In this document: positions 8,021-15,243 of the stretch, one piece after another
Position numbering within the stretch: position 1 is the first letter of the stretch
How the letters are laid out: every line of letters starts with the position of its first letter
Assembly: GCA_003136215.1 (NCBI GenBank)
Contig: PLDO01000395.1
Coordinates: forward strand, 1-36,661
Direction of reading: 5' to 3'
Length of the DNA stretch: 36,661 bases
From: Bryobacterales bacterium
GTDB lineage: Bacteria; Acidobacteriota; Terriglobia; Bryobacterales; Bryobacteraceae
Program-made: the position numbers and the translations under genes
The notes under the pieces: generated by a model
Told to the model about the DNA's origin: nothing
The model's input: the letters and a program-made list of their open reading frames with translations, nothing else
Databases searched by the model: none

Positions 8021-9571
8021 TTACTTGCCCTTCAGCACGGTGAGCAGCGCCTGGCCGCTCGGACTGCCCAAACCCGTGCACGCGTCCCATCCAGGCCCGG
8101 CTTGATAGGCGCCGTTGTTTCCCGTCGTGATATCGTGCAAGCCGCTCGCCCCTTTCGCATAGAGCGTGGTGTTCAGGAAGCCCACGGGCTTTCCGAGTTG
8201 CTCGTTGAGCAACGCAATCAGCGCCGCCCACAAGGGCGCCACCGCGCTCGTGCCTCCAAAAACGGCGTCCTGGCCGTCCACGTGAATCTGGTATCCGGTG
8301 GCGGGGTCGGCGTCGCCCGCGATATCCGGCACCCCGCGCCCTTTGAAGTGGGCAGGATTGACGGATACCGGCACATTCTCAGTGGCCTGATAGACAGGCA
8401 GCGGAAAGTGATCGCTGACTCCGCCTCCACCGGCGCCGTTGCCGGCGCCCTGGTTCCACACCACCTCGCGCGAAATCTTCCCGCCCGACGACTCCAGCCG
8501 TGTGCCGCCGCACGCCAGCACATTGGGGCTCGACGCCGGAAAATCGACGTGAGCCGCGCCATCGGTGACATTGTCCGTGGAGCCATCGTCGCCGGAAGCG
8601 CAGCACACCGTGACGCCCAGCAGGCCCGCATCCTGGAACGCCTGGTCGTAAGCGGTCAAAGACTGCGCCGTCCAGGTGGATTCGGCGCCGCCCCAACTGA
8701 TCGACACGACCGATGGATTCCGCAAATTGTCGTGCACCGCGGTGGTGATGGCATCCAGGAAGCCCTGGTCGGTATTGGGCGCAAAGTAGACCGCGATATT
8801 CGCCAGGGGCGCGATGGCGCCGACCACCTCGATGTCGAGCAGCACCTCGCCGTCGGCACTGTTGGGATCGCCCACCGGAAGGTTGCCGGCGCCATCCACG
8901 GAGACCGCGGTCACGCCCGGCGCCGGACTGATTTTCAGCCCGCTGAAATAAGTGCTCAGGTCCGAGGCGCTGTATCCTCCTCCCAGTTCGACGATGGCGA
9001 CCGTCTGCCCGGATCCGCTACCGGCCGTCGGGAAACCGTACAGCTTGGCGACCGCGGGGGGCGTGTAGGAAGTGTCGCCGGCCGCCTTCGGTCCGATGCC
9101 TTCGAGGTGCCGCCGGAATCGTACGTTGGCCTGCGGGCGCGCGTCCAGGCCGAACACGCCCACCACAATGTCCACCAGGTGGCTCGGCAGGAACAACTCG
9201 CCGGTGCGGCCGCGGTAGGTGCCGTCGGGAGACTGGAAAATGCGCAATTGAGTCCCGAACGCCTCGTTCATGCGGGCAGCCGTTCCCAAGACCGCGATAC
9301 TGCGCCGTGACAGGTCCACCTGGCCGACAGTCAGATCGTACTGCGCGGCGAACCGCTCGATCTGCGCCACATCGGCCGGGTCGGCGCCATAAAGCTCGGC
9401 GAACTTTTGGCGGGCGACCGGGTGCCGCCCCGGAGGCGGCAACTCTTCGGTCTTCCGGCGCACCACAATCGTCACGTTGATTTCTTCATTTGGATCCGCC
9501 ATGCCGATCACGGTGGAATCCTTCGGCAATTGGCGATCACTGCCGCGAACGGCTGCTCTTTCAGTCGGCAT
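8021..9571 (-). CDS. Sedolisin (S53 serine-carboxyl peptidase), kumamolisin-like, no signal peptide
   Basis: A 516-residue acid-active endopeptidase homologue. Residues 30-155 form the pro-kumamolisin activation domain; the peptidase follows from about residue 165. Catalytic residues can be assigned as Glu242 and Asp246 (in GEVLLDIEVVG), the oxyanion Asp328 (in ASGDDGST) and Ser442 (in GGTSAVAP). The spacings of 4, 82 and 114 equal those in kumamolisin (Glu78, Asp82, Asp164, Ser278). A C-terminal DITTGNNG and PGWDACTGLGSP segment gives the calcium site. There is no N-terminal signal peptide in this reading, as in kumamolisin. The start has GGAGGG just upstream. It stands alone, 111 bases downstream of the GH31-like gene. 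Confidence 0.94.
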   Translation of the reverse strand: MPTERAAVRGSDRQLPKDSTVIGMADPNEEINVTIVVRRKTEELPPPGRHPVARQKFAELYGADPADVAQIERFAAQYDLTVGQVDLSRRSIAVLGTAARMNEAFGTQLRIFQSPDGTYRGRTGELFLPSHLVDIVVGVFGLDARPQANVRFRRHLEGIGPKAAGDTSYTPPAVAKLYGFPTAGSGSGQTVAIVELGGGYSASDLSTYFSGLKISPAPGVTAVSVDGAGNLPVGDPNSADGEVLLDIEVVGAIAPLANIAVYFAPNTDQGFLDAITTAVHDNLRNPSVVSISWGGAESTWTAQSLTAYDQAFQDAGLLGVTVCCASGDDGSTDNVTDGAAHVDFPASSPNVLACGGTRLESSGGKISREVVWNQGAGNGAGGGGVSDHFPLPVYQATENVPVSVNPAHFKGRGVPDIAGDADPATGYQIHVDGQDAVFGGTSAVAPLWAALIALLNEQLGKPVGFLNTTLYAKGASGLHDITTGNNGAYQAGPGWDACTGLGSPSGQALLTVLKGK

Positions 9572-9682
9572 ACACCCTCCGTTGGTTCACGCGAACCAAG
9601 TTACCACGCGCACGGCGCGGGAATCGTCCCCTCCCGCGAGGCCGAGCTGCCGGGAATGTGCGCTAACACACGGCGGCGCGCC

Positions 9683-11182
9683 CTACTCGAAGTTCACGTT
9701 AATGATGCAGTCCTCGCCCGCCTTCACCATCACCCTGGCGTGAACGTTTCTCTGCCTGGCATCGTAGAACCACGTGCGGTCCGTCAAGTCGCCCGATTGC
9801 CCCACTTCCCGGTACTTGCGATCCTCAAACTCCACGCTCGACGGGCGCTCCACATGGTGCACCACCCACTGGTAATCGCGATCCTTCTTCGACTCGATTT
9901 CCAGGCGCATGAAGTCCAGCGCCGGCGAGGCGTGCACCTGCGAGTATTCGGCGATGTCGCCCTCCAGCAGGAAAAACTCGCCGCCCAGTTTCGGGAAGTA
10001 GTGCAGCGCCATGCCCGCCGCGCCGTCCAGCGGCACAATCGCTCCGTTGCGCGCGAAGACGGGCAGGCTCTTGGTTTCCACCGTGATGGTGCGCGGTCCC
10101 GGGGTGGCTTCGTTGGTTTCGAGGTTGGTCCACGTGCCGCGCGGAAGATAGACGCTGCGCTTGTCGCCGGGTTCGTAGAACGGCGCCACCAGCATCTCGT
10201 CGCCCAACAGGAATTCGTCCGTGTGCAACGCGCCCTCGCGGTCGTCGGGTATCTGGAAGGGCAGCGGATGCCACACTGGAAAGCCCCTGTCCTGCAACTC
10301 GGCGATGTAACTGCCGAAAAACGTGTCGAGTTGATTGCGCAAGCCGCTCAGCCCCACCGTCCCGGGTTGTACGCGCGCCACCAGCGACCCGAGTTGCCGC
10401 GCCCGCGTCTGTAGTTCGGGGGGCGCCGTGTTGTAGGCCGCCAGGTTGAACATGGGCGCGACGGCGGCCGACATGGAGCCGTGGACGATGCGCAGCAGCG
10501 ACGCCTTCAGCGTGGCCCAACTGCCGAACCGCTCGCTCGCCACGCTCCACGGCTCCAGGCGGTTGCCTTGCAGGTTGTGTTCTTCGAATATTTCCTTCGG
10601 GGTGGGACCGTAATAGAAGTAGTAATCGATCTCCGGACCCTGTATCCGGTAGCGTTTTTCGTCCGTGAAGTCGAAGTGGTACGTGCCCGCGCCGGGGTGA
10701 TATTCGCCGTAGCCGGCGGTGGAGACCAGAAACGGCACTTCGGCGCGGACGCTCTTGCCGCGCAGGTCGAAACCCGCATCCGTGCGCGGGCCGAGGCCGT
10801 AGAAAGCCGCGCCCGGCGGCGCTTCGCGCTCCCACACCACGCCGCCGGCTTCGGAGCGCGCTTCGCTGAGATCGAGCATCAGCGGCGTGCCATCCAGCCG
10901 GTGGACAGTGAGCTTGAGACCCAGCTTCTCGATGGCGACCTCAATCAGCCGCGAGCGCAGGCGCACCGCGCCGCCGGAATCCCCGGTGGTCACGACGACC
11001 GGTTCGTGCGCCGCCTCCGCGCTGGGATGCAGCGGACCGTTGAGCACCCTGCGGAAATGAAACGTGCTCGGCGTGATCCAGATCAGCTCGGCGTTGCCGC
11101 GGTCGAGCTGCAGCTCGATCCGGTTGCCGTGCGGCAAAATGGCCAGCAGCGTCGCTGCCGCGGCCAGCGCCTGCGGGGGCAT
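9683..11182 (-). CDS. GH31-like protein lacking the catalytic half of the barrel
   Basis: A 499-residue relative of glycoside hydrolase family 31 (alpha-glucosidase/xylosidase). Residues about 20-205 match the N-terminal beta-sandwich (AFYGLGPRTDAGFDLRGK, then YYFYYGPTPKEIFEEHNLQG). From about residue 215 the sequence matches only the last barrel segments (SWATLKASLL, APPELQTRARQLG, a GFPVWHPLPFQIPDD stretch) and then the proximal and distal C-terminal domains (LLGDEMLVAPFYEPGDKRSVYLPRGTW). The part between, with the nucleophile Asp (WxDMNEP-type) and the acid/base Asp (GDN-type), is absent, so hydrolase activity is unlikely. The frame is uninterrupted. Its ATG overlaps the stop of the M24 peptidase by one base (TAATG), so translation is coupled. 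It may be a carbohydrate-binding or regulatory pseudoenzyme. Confidence 0.8.
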   Translation of the reverse strand: MPPQALAAAATLLAILPHGNRIELQLDRGNAELIWITPSTFHFRRVLNGPLHPSAEAAHEPVVVTTGDSGGAVRLRSRLIEVAIEKLGLKLTVHRLDGTPLMLDLSEARSEAGGVVWEREAPPGAAFYGLGPRTDAGFDLRGKSVRAEVPFLVSTAGYGEYHPGAGTYHFDFTDEKRYRIQGPEIDYYFYYGPTPKEIFEEHNLQGNRLEPWSVASERFGSWATLKASLLRIVHGSMSAAVAPMFNLAAYNTAPPELQTRARQLGSLVARVQPGTVGLSGLRNQLDTFFGSYIAELQDRGFPVWHPLPFQIPDDREGALHTDEFLLGDEMLVAPFYEPGDKRSVYLPRGTWTNLETNEATPGPRTITVETKSLPVFARNGAIVPLDGAAGMALHYFPKLGGEFFLLEGDIAEYSQVHASPALDFMRLEIESKKDRDYQWVVHHVERPSSVEFEDRKYREVGQSGDLTDRTWFYDARQRNVHARVMVKAGEDCIINVNFE

Positions 11183-12348
11183 TACAGCAGGACCATTTCG
11201 CGCTGCATCTCGCCCGTCACCCGCGCCTCGGTGTCTCCGATGAACATGTTGATTTCCGAGCGCACCCCGAAGCTCGGCAGATAGATCCCGGGCTCCACTG
11301 AGAAGCAGCTCCACGGCATCACGCGCCGCTCGTCGTGCGTCTCGAAATTGTCCATGTTGGCGCCGTTGCCGTGCACTTCCACGCCGATCGAGTGCCCCGT
11401 GCGATGCGTGAAGTACTCCGCGTAGCCGGCCTTGACGATCACCGCGCGGCAGGCGTCGTCTACCTCGAACCCGCGCAGCGTCTCGCCCTTCGAAATGGCG
11501 CTCTTTACCCGGTCGATGGCCGCATCGCGCGCATCGCGCACCGTGGTGAACACGCGGCGCATCTCTTCGCTCGGGTGGTCGCCGCAGAAGGCAGTCCACG
11601 TAATGTCGTAGTAGACCGCGCCCGGCTGATCCAGCTTGGCCCACATATCGAGCAGCACCCAATCGCCGGTTTTAATCGGCGACGTCGCCTCGGCGCTGGG
11701 CTCGTAGTGCGGATTGCTGGCGTTGGCGTTGCAGCCCACGATGGGGCCGCTGTCGGTCACCAGGCCGGCGCGGGCAAAGCCCTCGCGCACGAAGTCTTTC
11801 ACCTCCACTTCTTGCAGCGGCGCGCCGTTGCGCGTGCGCTCGCGGATCAGTTCGAAGGCGGCGGCGCGCACTTTGTCCACCCGCCGGCCGGCCTCGAGAT
11901 GGGTTTCCAGCGCAGCCGGAGTCCAGCGCGCCTCGAAAATCTGGATCAATTCCGCGGCGGTCACTACCTCTACGCCCAGGCTGCGCACCAGTTCCACCGT
12001 GCCGGCGTCCACAATGGCGACGTAAGGCACGGCGCACATCGGCGAATAGGCCATGGCCACACGCTTCATCCCTGCGGTGAGCTTGCCGAGCGCCGCGACC
12101 TGCTCGGTCCAGCTGGAATAGGCGATCTTTTCGCCCGGCAGGCCGGCAAGGGTGTTGCGCTCGATGCGGTGTTCCATGCCCTTGGGATTGCCCTCGGCGG
12201 GGATCATGTAATACCAGCGGCGCGTGACCTTGGCGGCAGGCAGTCCCAGAATCCGGTAGGCCAGCGGATCGCGCATGTGGTGATCGAAGAACAGCCACCC
12301 GTCCAGTTTCTGCTTGCGAAGTTCCTGTTGAATGTCAGCGAGGTTCAT
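11182..12348 (-). CDS. M24 family metallopeptidase (Xaa-Pro aminopeptidase/dipeptidase-like)
   Basis: A 388-residue two-domain protein: a creatinase-like N-terminal domain (1-150) and a pita-bread catalytic domain. The five metal ligands are visible as LLDMWAK (Asp), YYDITWT (Asp), HRTGHSIG (His), SVEPGIY (Glu) and VRSEINMF (Glu). It should be a cytoplasmic dinuclear-metal peptidase acting on Xaa-Pro or similar bonds; PepP and PepQ cannot be separated here. The start overlaps the YggU stop by 4 bases (ATGA) and its stop overlaps the next start by 1 base. It thus sits in the middle of a tightly coupled run. Confidence 0.9.
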   Translation of the reverse strand: MNLADIQQELRKQKLDGWLFFDHHMRDPLAYRILGLPAAKVTRRWYYMIPAEGNPKGMEHRIERNTLAGLPGEKIAYSSWTEQVAALGKLTAGMKRVAMAYSPMCAVPYVAIVDAGTVELVRSLGVEVVTAAELIQIFEARWTPAALETHLEAGRRVDKVRAAAFELIRERTRNGAPLQEVEVKDFVREGFARAGLVTDSGPIVGCNANASNPHYEPSAEATSPIKTGDWVLLDMWAKLDQPGAVYYDITWTAFCGDHPSEEMRRVFTTVRDARDAAIDRVKSAISKGETLRGFEVDDACRAVIVKAGYAEYFTHRTGHSIGVEVHGNGANMDNFETHDERRVMPWSCFSVEPGIYLPSFGVRSEINMFIGDTEARVTGEMQREMVLL

Positions 12349-12611
12349 AGTGTATCGCTCAAACGCCTTTCCAGATCTTCCTGAGGGACTCCCTCAATCT
12401 CTACGACCTTGAGGCGGCTTGTCAAGCCCACGACGATGCGCACCCGCGAACGCGGGACTCCGGCGAACTCCGCGAAGAACCGCACGCACTCGTCATTGGC
12501 CTTGCCGTCCACCGGCGGGGCGGCCAGCGCCAGCTTCCAGGCGTCGCCCAGGCGGCCTGCCAGGGCGGAGCGCCGGGCGCGCGGATGCACCTTTACCGTG
12601 AGACGCGCCAT
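12345..12611 (-). CDS. DUF167/YggU family protein
   Basis: An 88-residue protein of the UPF0235/YggU family: VKVHPRARRSALAGRLGDAWK, then the signature APPVDGKANDECVRFFAEFAGVP, and a final strand with VVGLTSRLKVVEIEG. Size and motif match the family; the function is unknown. It overlaps the ABC ATPase gene upstream by 19 bases and the M24 peptidase gene downstream by 4 bases. Confidence 0.92.
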   Translation of the reverse strand: MARLTVKVHPRARRSALAGRLGDAWKLALAAPPVDGKANDECVRFFAEFAGVPRSRVRIVVGLTSRLKVVEIEGVPQEDLERRLSDTL

Positions 12612-13789
12612 GCCACTTTGGCCCTCAGGTTCGCCACCCCCGCCGCCACGCGGGTGTCCACTACGTCGAAAGCAATGGTGTCGTCCAGCCAGTCGTGGCT
12701 CGAACCATCGGCATTCTGCGTGGCCACGGTCAGCGTATATTGCTGCGGCGTCAACCAGCAGGCCAGCTGGAAATCCACTTCCAGTTCGTCCCCCGCCTGC
12801 AAATCGCCCAGCGGCATCTTCTCGATCCGCGTGTTGGTGCCGTAGACGTCCATGCCGATGCGCGTGCGCAGCAGGATGCCCACCATCGGGTCGTGCGTGG
12901 CCGCATGGAAACGCGAACGCACGCGGATGGTGATGGGCTCGCCGCTCGCCAGGGAAGTGACCGGCTCGCCCCGCGCATTGAGGATCTCCGCGCTCAGAAT
13001 TTCGCTGGTGCCATCGCCGTGCCGGAAGCTGCCGCGGACGCGGTCTTCCTTCTTGTTGCGCGCCTGCTGCCGCTCCAGCACCAGCCCGATGTAGCGGTTG
13101 ATCACGTCGTTGGGCGTGCCTTGCGCTTCAATGCGGCCGTGGAGCAGCAGGATGGCGCGGTCGCTGAGCGCTTTCACCAGCCCCAGATCGTGGGATACGA
13201 ACAGCACCGTAATCTTGCGGGCGCGCAGTTCCTCGAACTTGCGCACGCAGCGATTGGCGAACACGGCATCGCCCACTGCCAGGGCTTCATCCACAATCAG
13301 AATTTCGGGATCGACGTGAATCGCCGTGGAGAACGCCAGGCGCACGTACATGCCGCTGGAGTATTCCTTGACCGGGCGCTCGATGAACTCGCCGATTTCG
13401 GCAAAGGCTTCGATGGAAGGCATCGCCTTGTCGATCTCGCCGCGGCTCAGCCCCATGATTTCGCCGTTGAGGTAGACGTTCTCCCGGCCCGAGAATTCCG
13501 GATTGAAGCCGGCGCCGAGCTCCAGCAGCGCGGCGATGCGCCCGCGCGTCACCACCCGCCCCGTGGTGGGCTGCAGGATCCCGCTGACGATTTGCAGCAG
13601 CGTGCTCTTGCCGCATCCGTTGGGGCCCACCAGGCTCAGCACCTCGCCCTTTTCCACCTCGAAGCCGATATCCTTAAGCGCCCAGAAATCGCTGTGGCGG
13701 GCGCCGGCGCCGGGCAGCATTTCGCGCAAGCGGTCGCTGGGACGGCGGTATAAACGGTACAGCTTGGAGACGTTCTGAACCAGGACCAA
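12593..13789 (-). CDS. Wzt-like ABC transporter ATPase with C-terminal substrate-recognition domain
   Basis: A 398-residue ATPase of the polysaccharide/teichoic acid exporter type. Nucleotide-binding motifs: Walker A GPNGCGKST, Q-loop region, signature YSSGM, Walker B ILIVDEALAVGD and H-loop SHD. The residues after about 245 match a Wzt C-terminal beta-sandwich, which binds the O-antigen end in homologues (EPITIRVRSRFHAATHDP, IGMDVYGTNT). The matching permease (Wzm) is not in this window. The start is uncertain: the frame is closed by TGA two codons upstream of a TTG at 13789, and no ATG or GTG gives the expected N terminus, so TTG is used. It leads an overlapping run of four genes. Confidence 0.92.
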   Translation of the reverse strand: MVLVQNVSKLYRLYRRPSDRLREMLPGAGARHSDFWALKDIGFEVEKGEVLSLVGPNGCGKSTLLQIVSGILQPTTGRVVTRGRIAALLELGAGFNPEFSGRENVYLNGEIMGLSRGEIDKAMPSIEAFAEIGEFIERPVKEYSSGMYVRLAFSTAIHVDPEILIVDEALAVGDAVFANRCVRKFEELRARKITVLFVSHDLGLVKALSDRAILLLHGRIEAQGTPNDVINRYIGLVLERQQARNKKEDRVRGSFRHGDGTSEILSAEILNARGEPVTSLASGEPITIRVRSRFHAATHDPMVGILLRTRIGMDVYGTNTRIEKMPLGDLQAGDELEVDFQLACWLTPQQYTLTVATQNADGSSHDWLDDTIAFDVVDTRVAAGVANLRAKVAWRVSR

Positions 13790-13804
13790 CCTTCAGTGTA
13801 GCCC

Positions 13805-13846
13805 GTGGCATAAGGCTCCGCCTTGTGCATCCGAGCGAAGCTCGGA
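13805..13846 (+). repeat. Dispersed hairpin element, copy 1
   Basis: Two adjacent hairpins. The first reads GTGGCATAAGGC, loop TCC, GCCTTGTGCATCCG, with a 9-bp stem (GCATAAGGC with GCCTTGTGC, one G-T wobble). The second is CCGAGC, loop GAA, GCTCGG (13831-13845), and it is soon followed by ATTTTT. The latter could work as a rho-independent terminator in the plus direction, shielding the arsenic operon. Copies 2 and 3 lie at 24525 and 34435. This one sits between divergent genes. Confidence 0.8.
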
Positions 13847-13856
13847 CATTTTTCGC

Positions 13857-13884
13857 TTGACAAATTCTATAGTTCAATTATTAT
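13857..13884 (+). promoter_or_regulatory. Strong sigma70-type promoter of the arsenic operon
   Basis: A perfect -35 TTGACA (13857-13862) and a -10 TATTAT (13879-13884) lie 16 bases apart. Transcription would begin about 7 bases after the -10, at or next to the A of the ATG at 13891. The first gene of the operon would therefore be translated from a leaderless mRNA. No Shine-Dalgarno sequence exists in between. Confidence 0.75.
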
Positions 13885-13892
13885 TGAAATAT
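13869..13892 (+). promoter_or_regulatory. Predicted ArsR operator
   Basis: An inverted repeat with arms ATAGTTCAAT and ATTGAAATAT around a TATT centre; 9 of 10 positions pair. The inner TTCAAT/ATTGAA arms are perfect and resemble the TTCAA-N-TTGAA pattern of ArsR-family sites. It covers the -10 box and reaches the start codon, so a bound repressor would block polymerase. ArsR is encoded 150 bases downstream, consistent with autoregulation. Confidence 0.65.
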
Positions 13893-14043
13893 GGAACAAG
13901 CGCGACAGTGGAGCCTGCTCGATGAATTCGAAGAGGACGCGCCCATCTCTGAAGAAGCGGCCCAAAGGGTGCGCGCCCACGCCCCTGCCGGCTGCCTCAT
14001 CTGTGCCTTCGAAGAGGCGGAAGGCGAGTGGGACGACGAATGA
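13891..14043 (+). CDS. Small acidic CxxC protein opening the arsR-arsM operon
   Basis: An unrecognised 50-residue protein. It begins MEQARQWSLLDEFEEDAP, has an amphipathic middle, a CLIC (CxxC) motif at residues 35-38, and a very acidic tail ending EGEWDDE. No signal peptide or membrane segment is seen. Support for it being real comes from its position: the ATG sits about 7 bases after a strong -10 box, and the stop overlaps the arsR start by 4 bases (ATGA), so the frame is kept exactly across the promoter-to-arsR interval. The paired cysteines in an arsenic operon suggest a thiol or metalloid-related role, but that is inference. The alternative is a leader peptide that couples arsR translation. 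Confidence 0.7.
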   Translation: MEQARQWSLLDEFEEDAPISEEAAQRVRAHAPAGCLICAFEEAEGEWDDE

Positions 14044-14399
14044 AGAAAGACCCGGAGCAGATTACGCGCTACGCCGACATGTTCGCCGCCATGGGAACGG
14101 AGTCGCGCCTGCGCATCATGCAACTTCTGCTTTCCGCCCATCCCGACGGCATGGTGGTGGGGGAGATCCAGGAAGAACTGGGAGTTTCGGCCTCTAACCT
14201 GTCGCACCATCTGGACAAACTCAAGAACGAGGAACTGATCGCCGTGGAGCGCCAGGGCACCTTTCTGCGCTGCACGGCAAACACCCGGACGTTGCAGGAG
14301 TTGCTCGGCTTCCTCTATGCCGAATGTTGCACGCGGAATCAGGCAGTCAAACCGGAAACCATCGTGACCGTCAAGCAATCATCGAAGAATAAGGAGTAA
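14040..14399 (+). CDS. arsR: ArsR-family metalloid-responsive repressor
   Basis: A 119-residue winged-helix repressor. The helix-turn-helix region reads EIQEELGVSASNLSHHLDKLKNEELI, the classic ArsR/SmtB form, followed by the wing ERQGTFLRCTA. Cysteines are at 78, 96 and 97. The vicinal Cys96-Cys97 near the C terminus recalls the arsenite site of the Acidithiobacillus-type ArsR (Cys95, Cys96, Cys102), not the ELCVCDL site of the E. coli type. The start at 14040 overlaps the stop of the small upstream gene (ATGA), so translation is probably coupled. It should repress its own operon through the dyad at 13869-13892 and release on As(III). Confidence 0.92.
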   Translation: MKKDPEQITRYADMFAAMGTESRLRIMQLLLSAHPDGMVVGEIQEELGVSASNLSHHLDKLKNEELIAVERQGTFLRCTANTRTLQELLGFLYAECCTRNQAVKPETIVTVKQSSKNKE

Positions 14400-14405
14400 G
14401 TCATC

Positions 14406-15230
14406 ATGCCAACCGAAAGCATCACCGACGTTGTAAAAGAAAAGTACGGACAGGCCGCGTTGCGCGTCGTCGCCGGAGGCTCCAGTTCCTGTTGCGGAGG
14501 CGCTCCCGCCGACGCCCACTGCGCCGACCCGATCACCGGTAACCTGTACGGCGCGGAACTCGGCGAGCTGCCCGACACCGCGGTCCTCGCCAGCCTGGGC
14601 TGCGGCAACCCGACCGCCCTGGCCCAATTGAATCCCGGCGAAACGGTTCTCGATCTCGGTTCCGGCGGTGGCATCGACGTGCTGCTGTCGGCGCGCCGCG
14701 TCGGCCCCACCGGCATGGCCTACGGCCTCGACATGACCGACGAGATGCTGGCCCTCGCCAATTCCAACAAAGCCAAGGCCGGCGTGGAAAACGTGCAGTT
14801 CCTGAAGGGACAGATCGAGAGCATTCCGCTGCCCGACGCCTCCGTCGATGTCATCATCTCCAACTGCGTCATTAACCTCTCGGCCGATAAGGACCGCGTC
14901 CTGGCCGAAGCCTTCCGCGTGCTCAAGCCCGGCGGGCGCTTCGCCGTCTCGGACGTAGTGACCCGCGGCGAAATTCCCGCCGAGATCCGCCAGCATGTGC
15001 TTCTCTGGGTGGGCTGTCTGGCCGGCGCCCTCGACGAAGCCGACTACCGCGCCAAATTGTCCGCGGCCGGCTTTGAAGGCGTCGATGTCGAGCCGACCCG
15101 CATCTATCGCGTCGCCGATGCGCGCGCCTTCCTGTCCGGCAAAGGGCTGGACGTGGACGCGATTGCGCCGCTGGTGGACGAGAAGTTCTTCAGTGCCTTT
15201 ATCCGCGCCCGCAAACCCGCCACGGCTTGA
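14406..15230 (+). CDS. arsM: Arsenite S-adenosylmethionine methyltransferase
   Basis: A 274-residue ArsM: it methylates As(III) using S-adenosylmethionine, giving methylated and volatile arsenicals. The SAM-binding motif is VLDLGSGGGIDVLL (about 81-94). The arsenic-binding cysteines of the family are present as Cys66 (SLGCGNP), Cys154 (ISNCVINL) and Cys204 (WVGCLAGAL). A further Cys29-Cys30 pair lies in the N-terminal GGSSSCCGG segment. AAGGAG precedes the ATG by about 10 bases, and the arsR stop is only 6 bases upstream. With arsR this forms a detoxification operon without an efflux pump or arsenate reductase in view. Confidence 0.96.
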   Translation: MPTESITDVVKEKYGQAALRVVAGGSSSCCGGAPADAHCADPITGNLYGAELGELPDTAVLASLGCGNPTALAQLNPGETVLDLGSGGGIDVLLSARRVGPTGMAYGLDMTDEMLALANSNKAKAGVENVQFLKGQIESIPLPDASVDVIISNCVINLSADKDRVLAEAFRVLKPGGRFAVSDVVTRGEIPAEIRQHVLLWVGCLAGALDEADYRAKLSAAGFEGVDVEPTRIYRVADARAFLSGKGLDVDAIAPLVDEKFFSAFIRARKPATA

Positions 15231-15243
15231 GGCTCACCAGGAC

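Noticed and set aside
8003-9310. 435-residue plus-strand frame opposite the sedolisin gene
   Set aside because: Shadow of the conserved catalytic-triad gene; Arg/His-rich composition and no recognisable motif.
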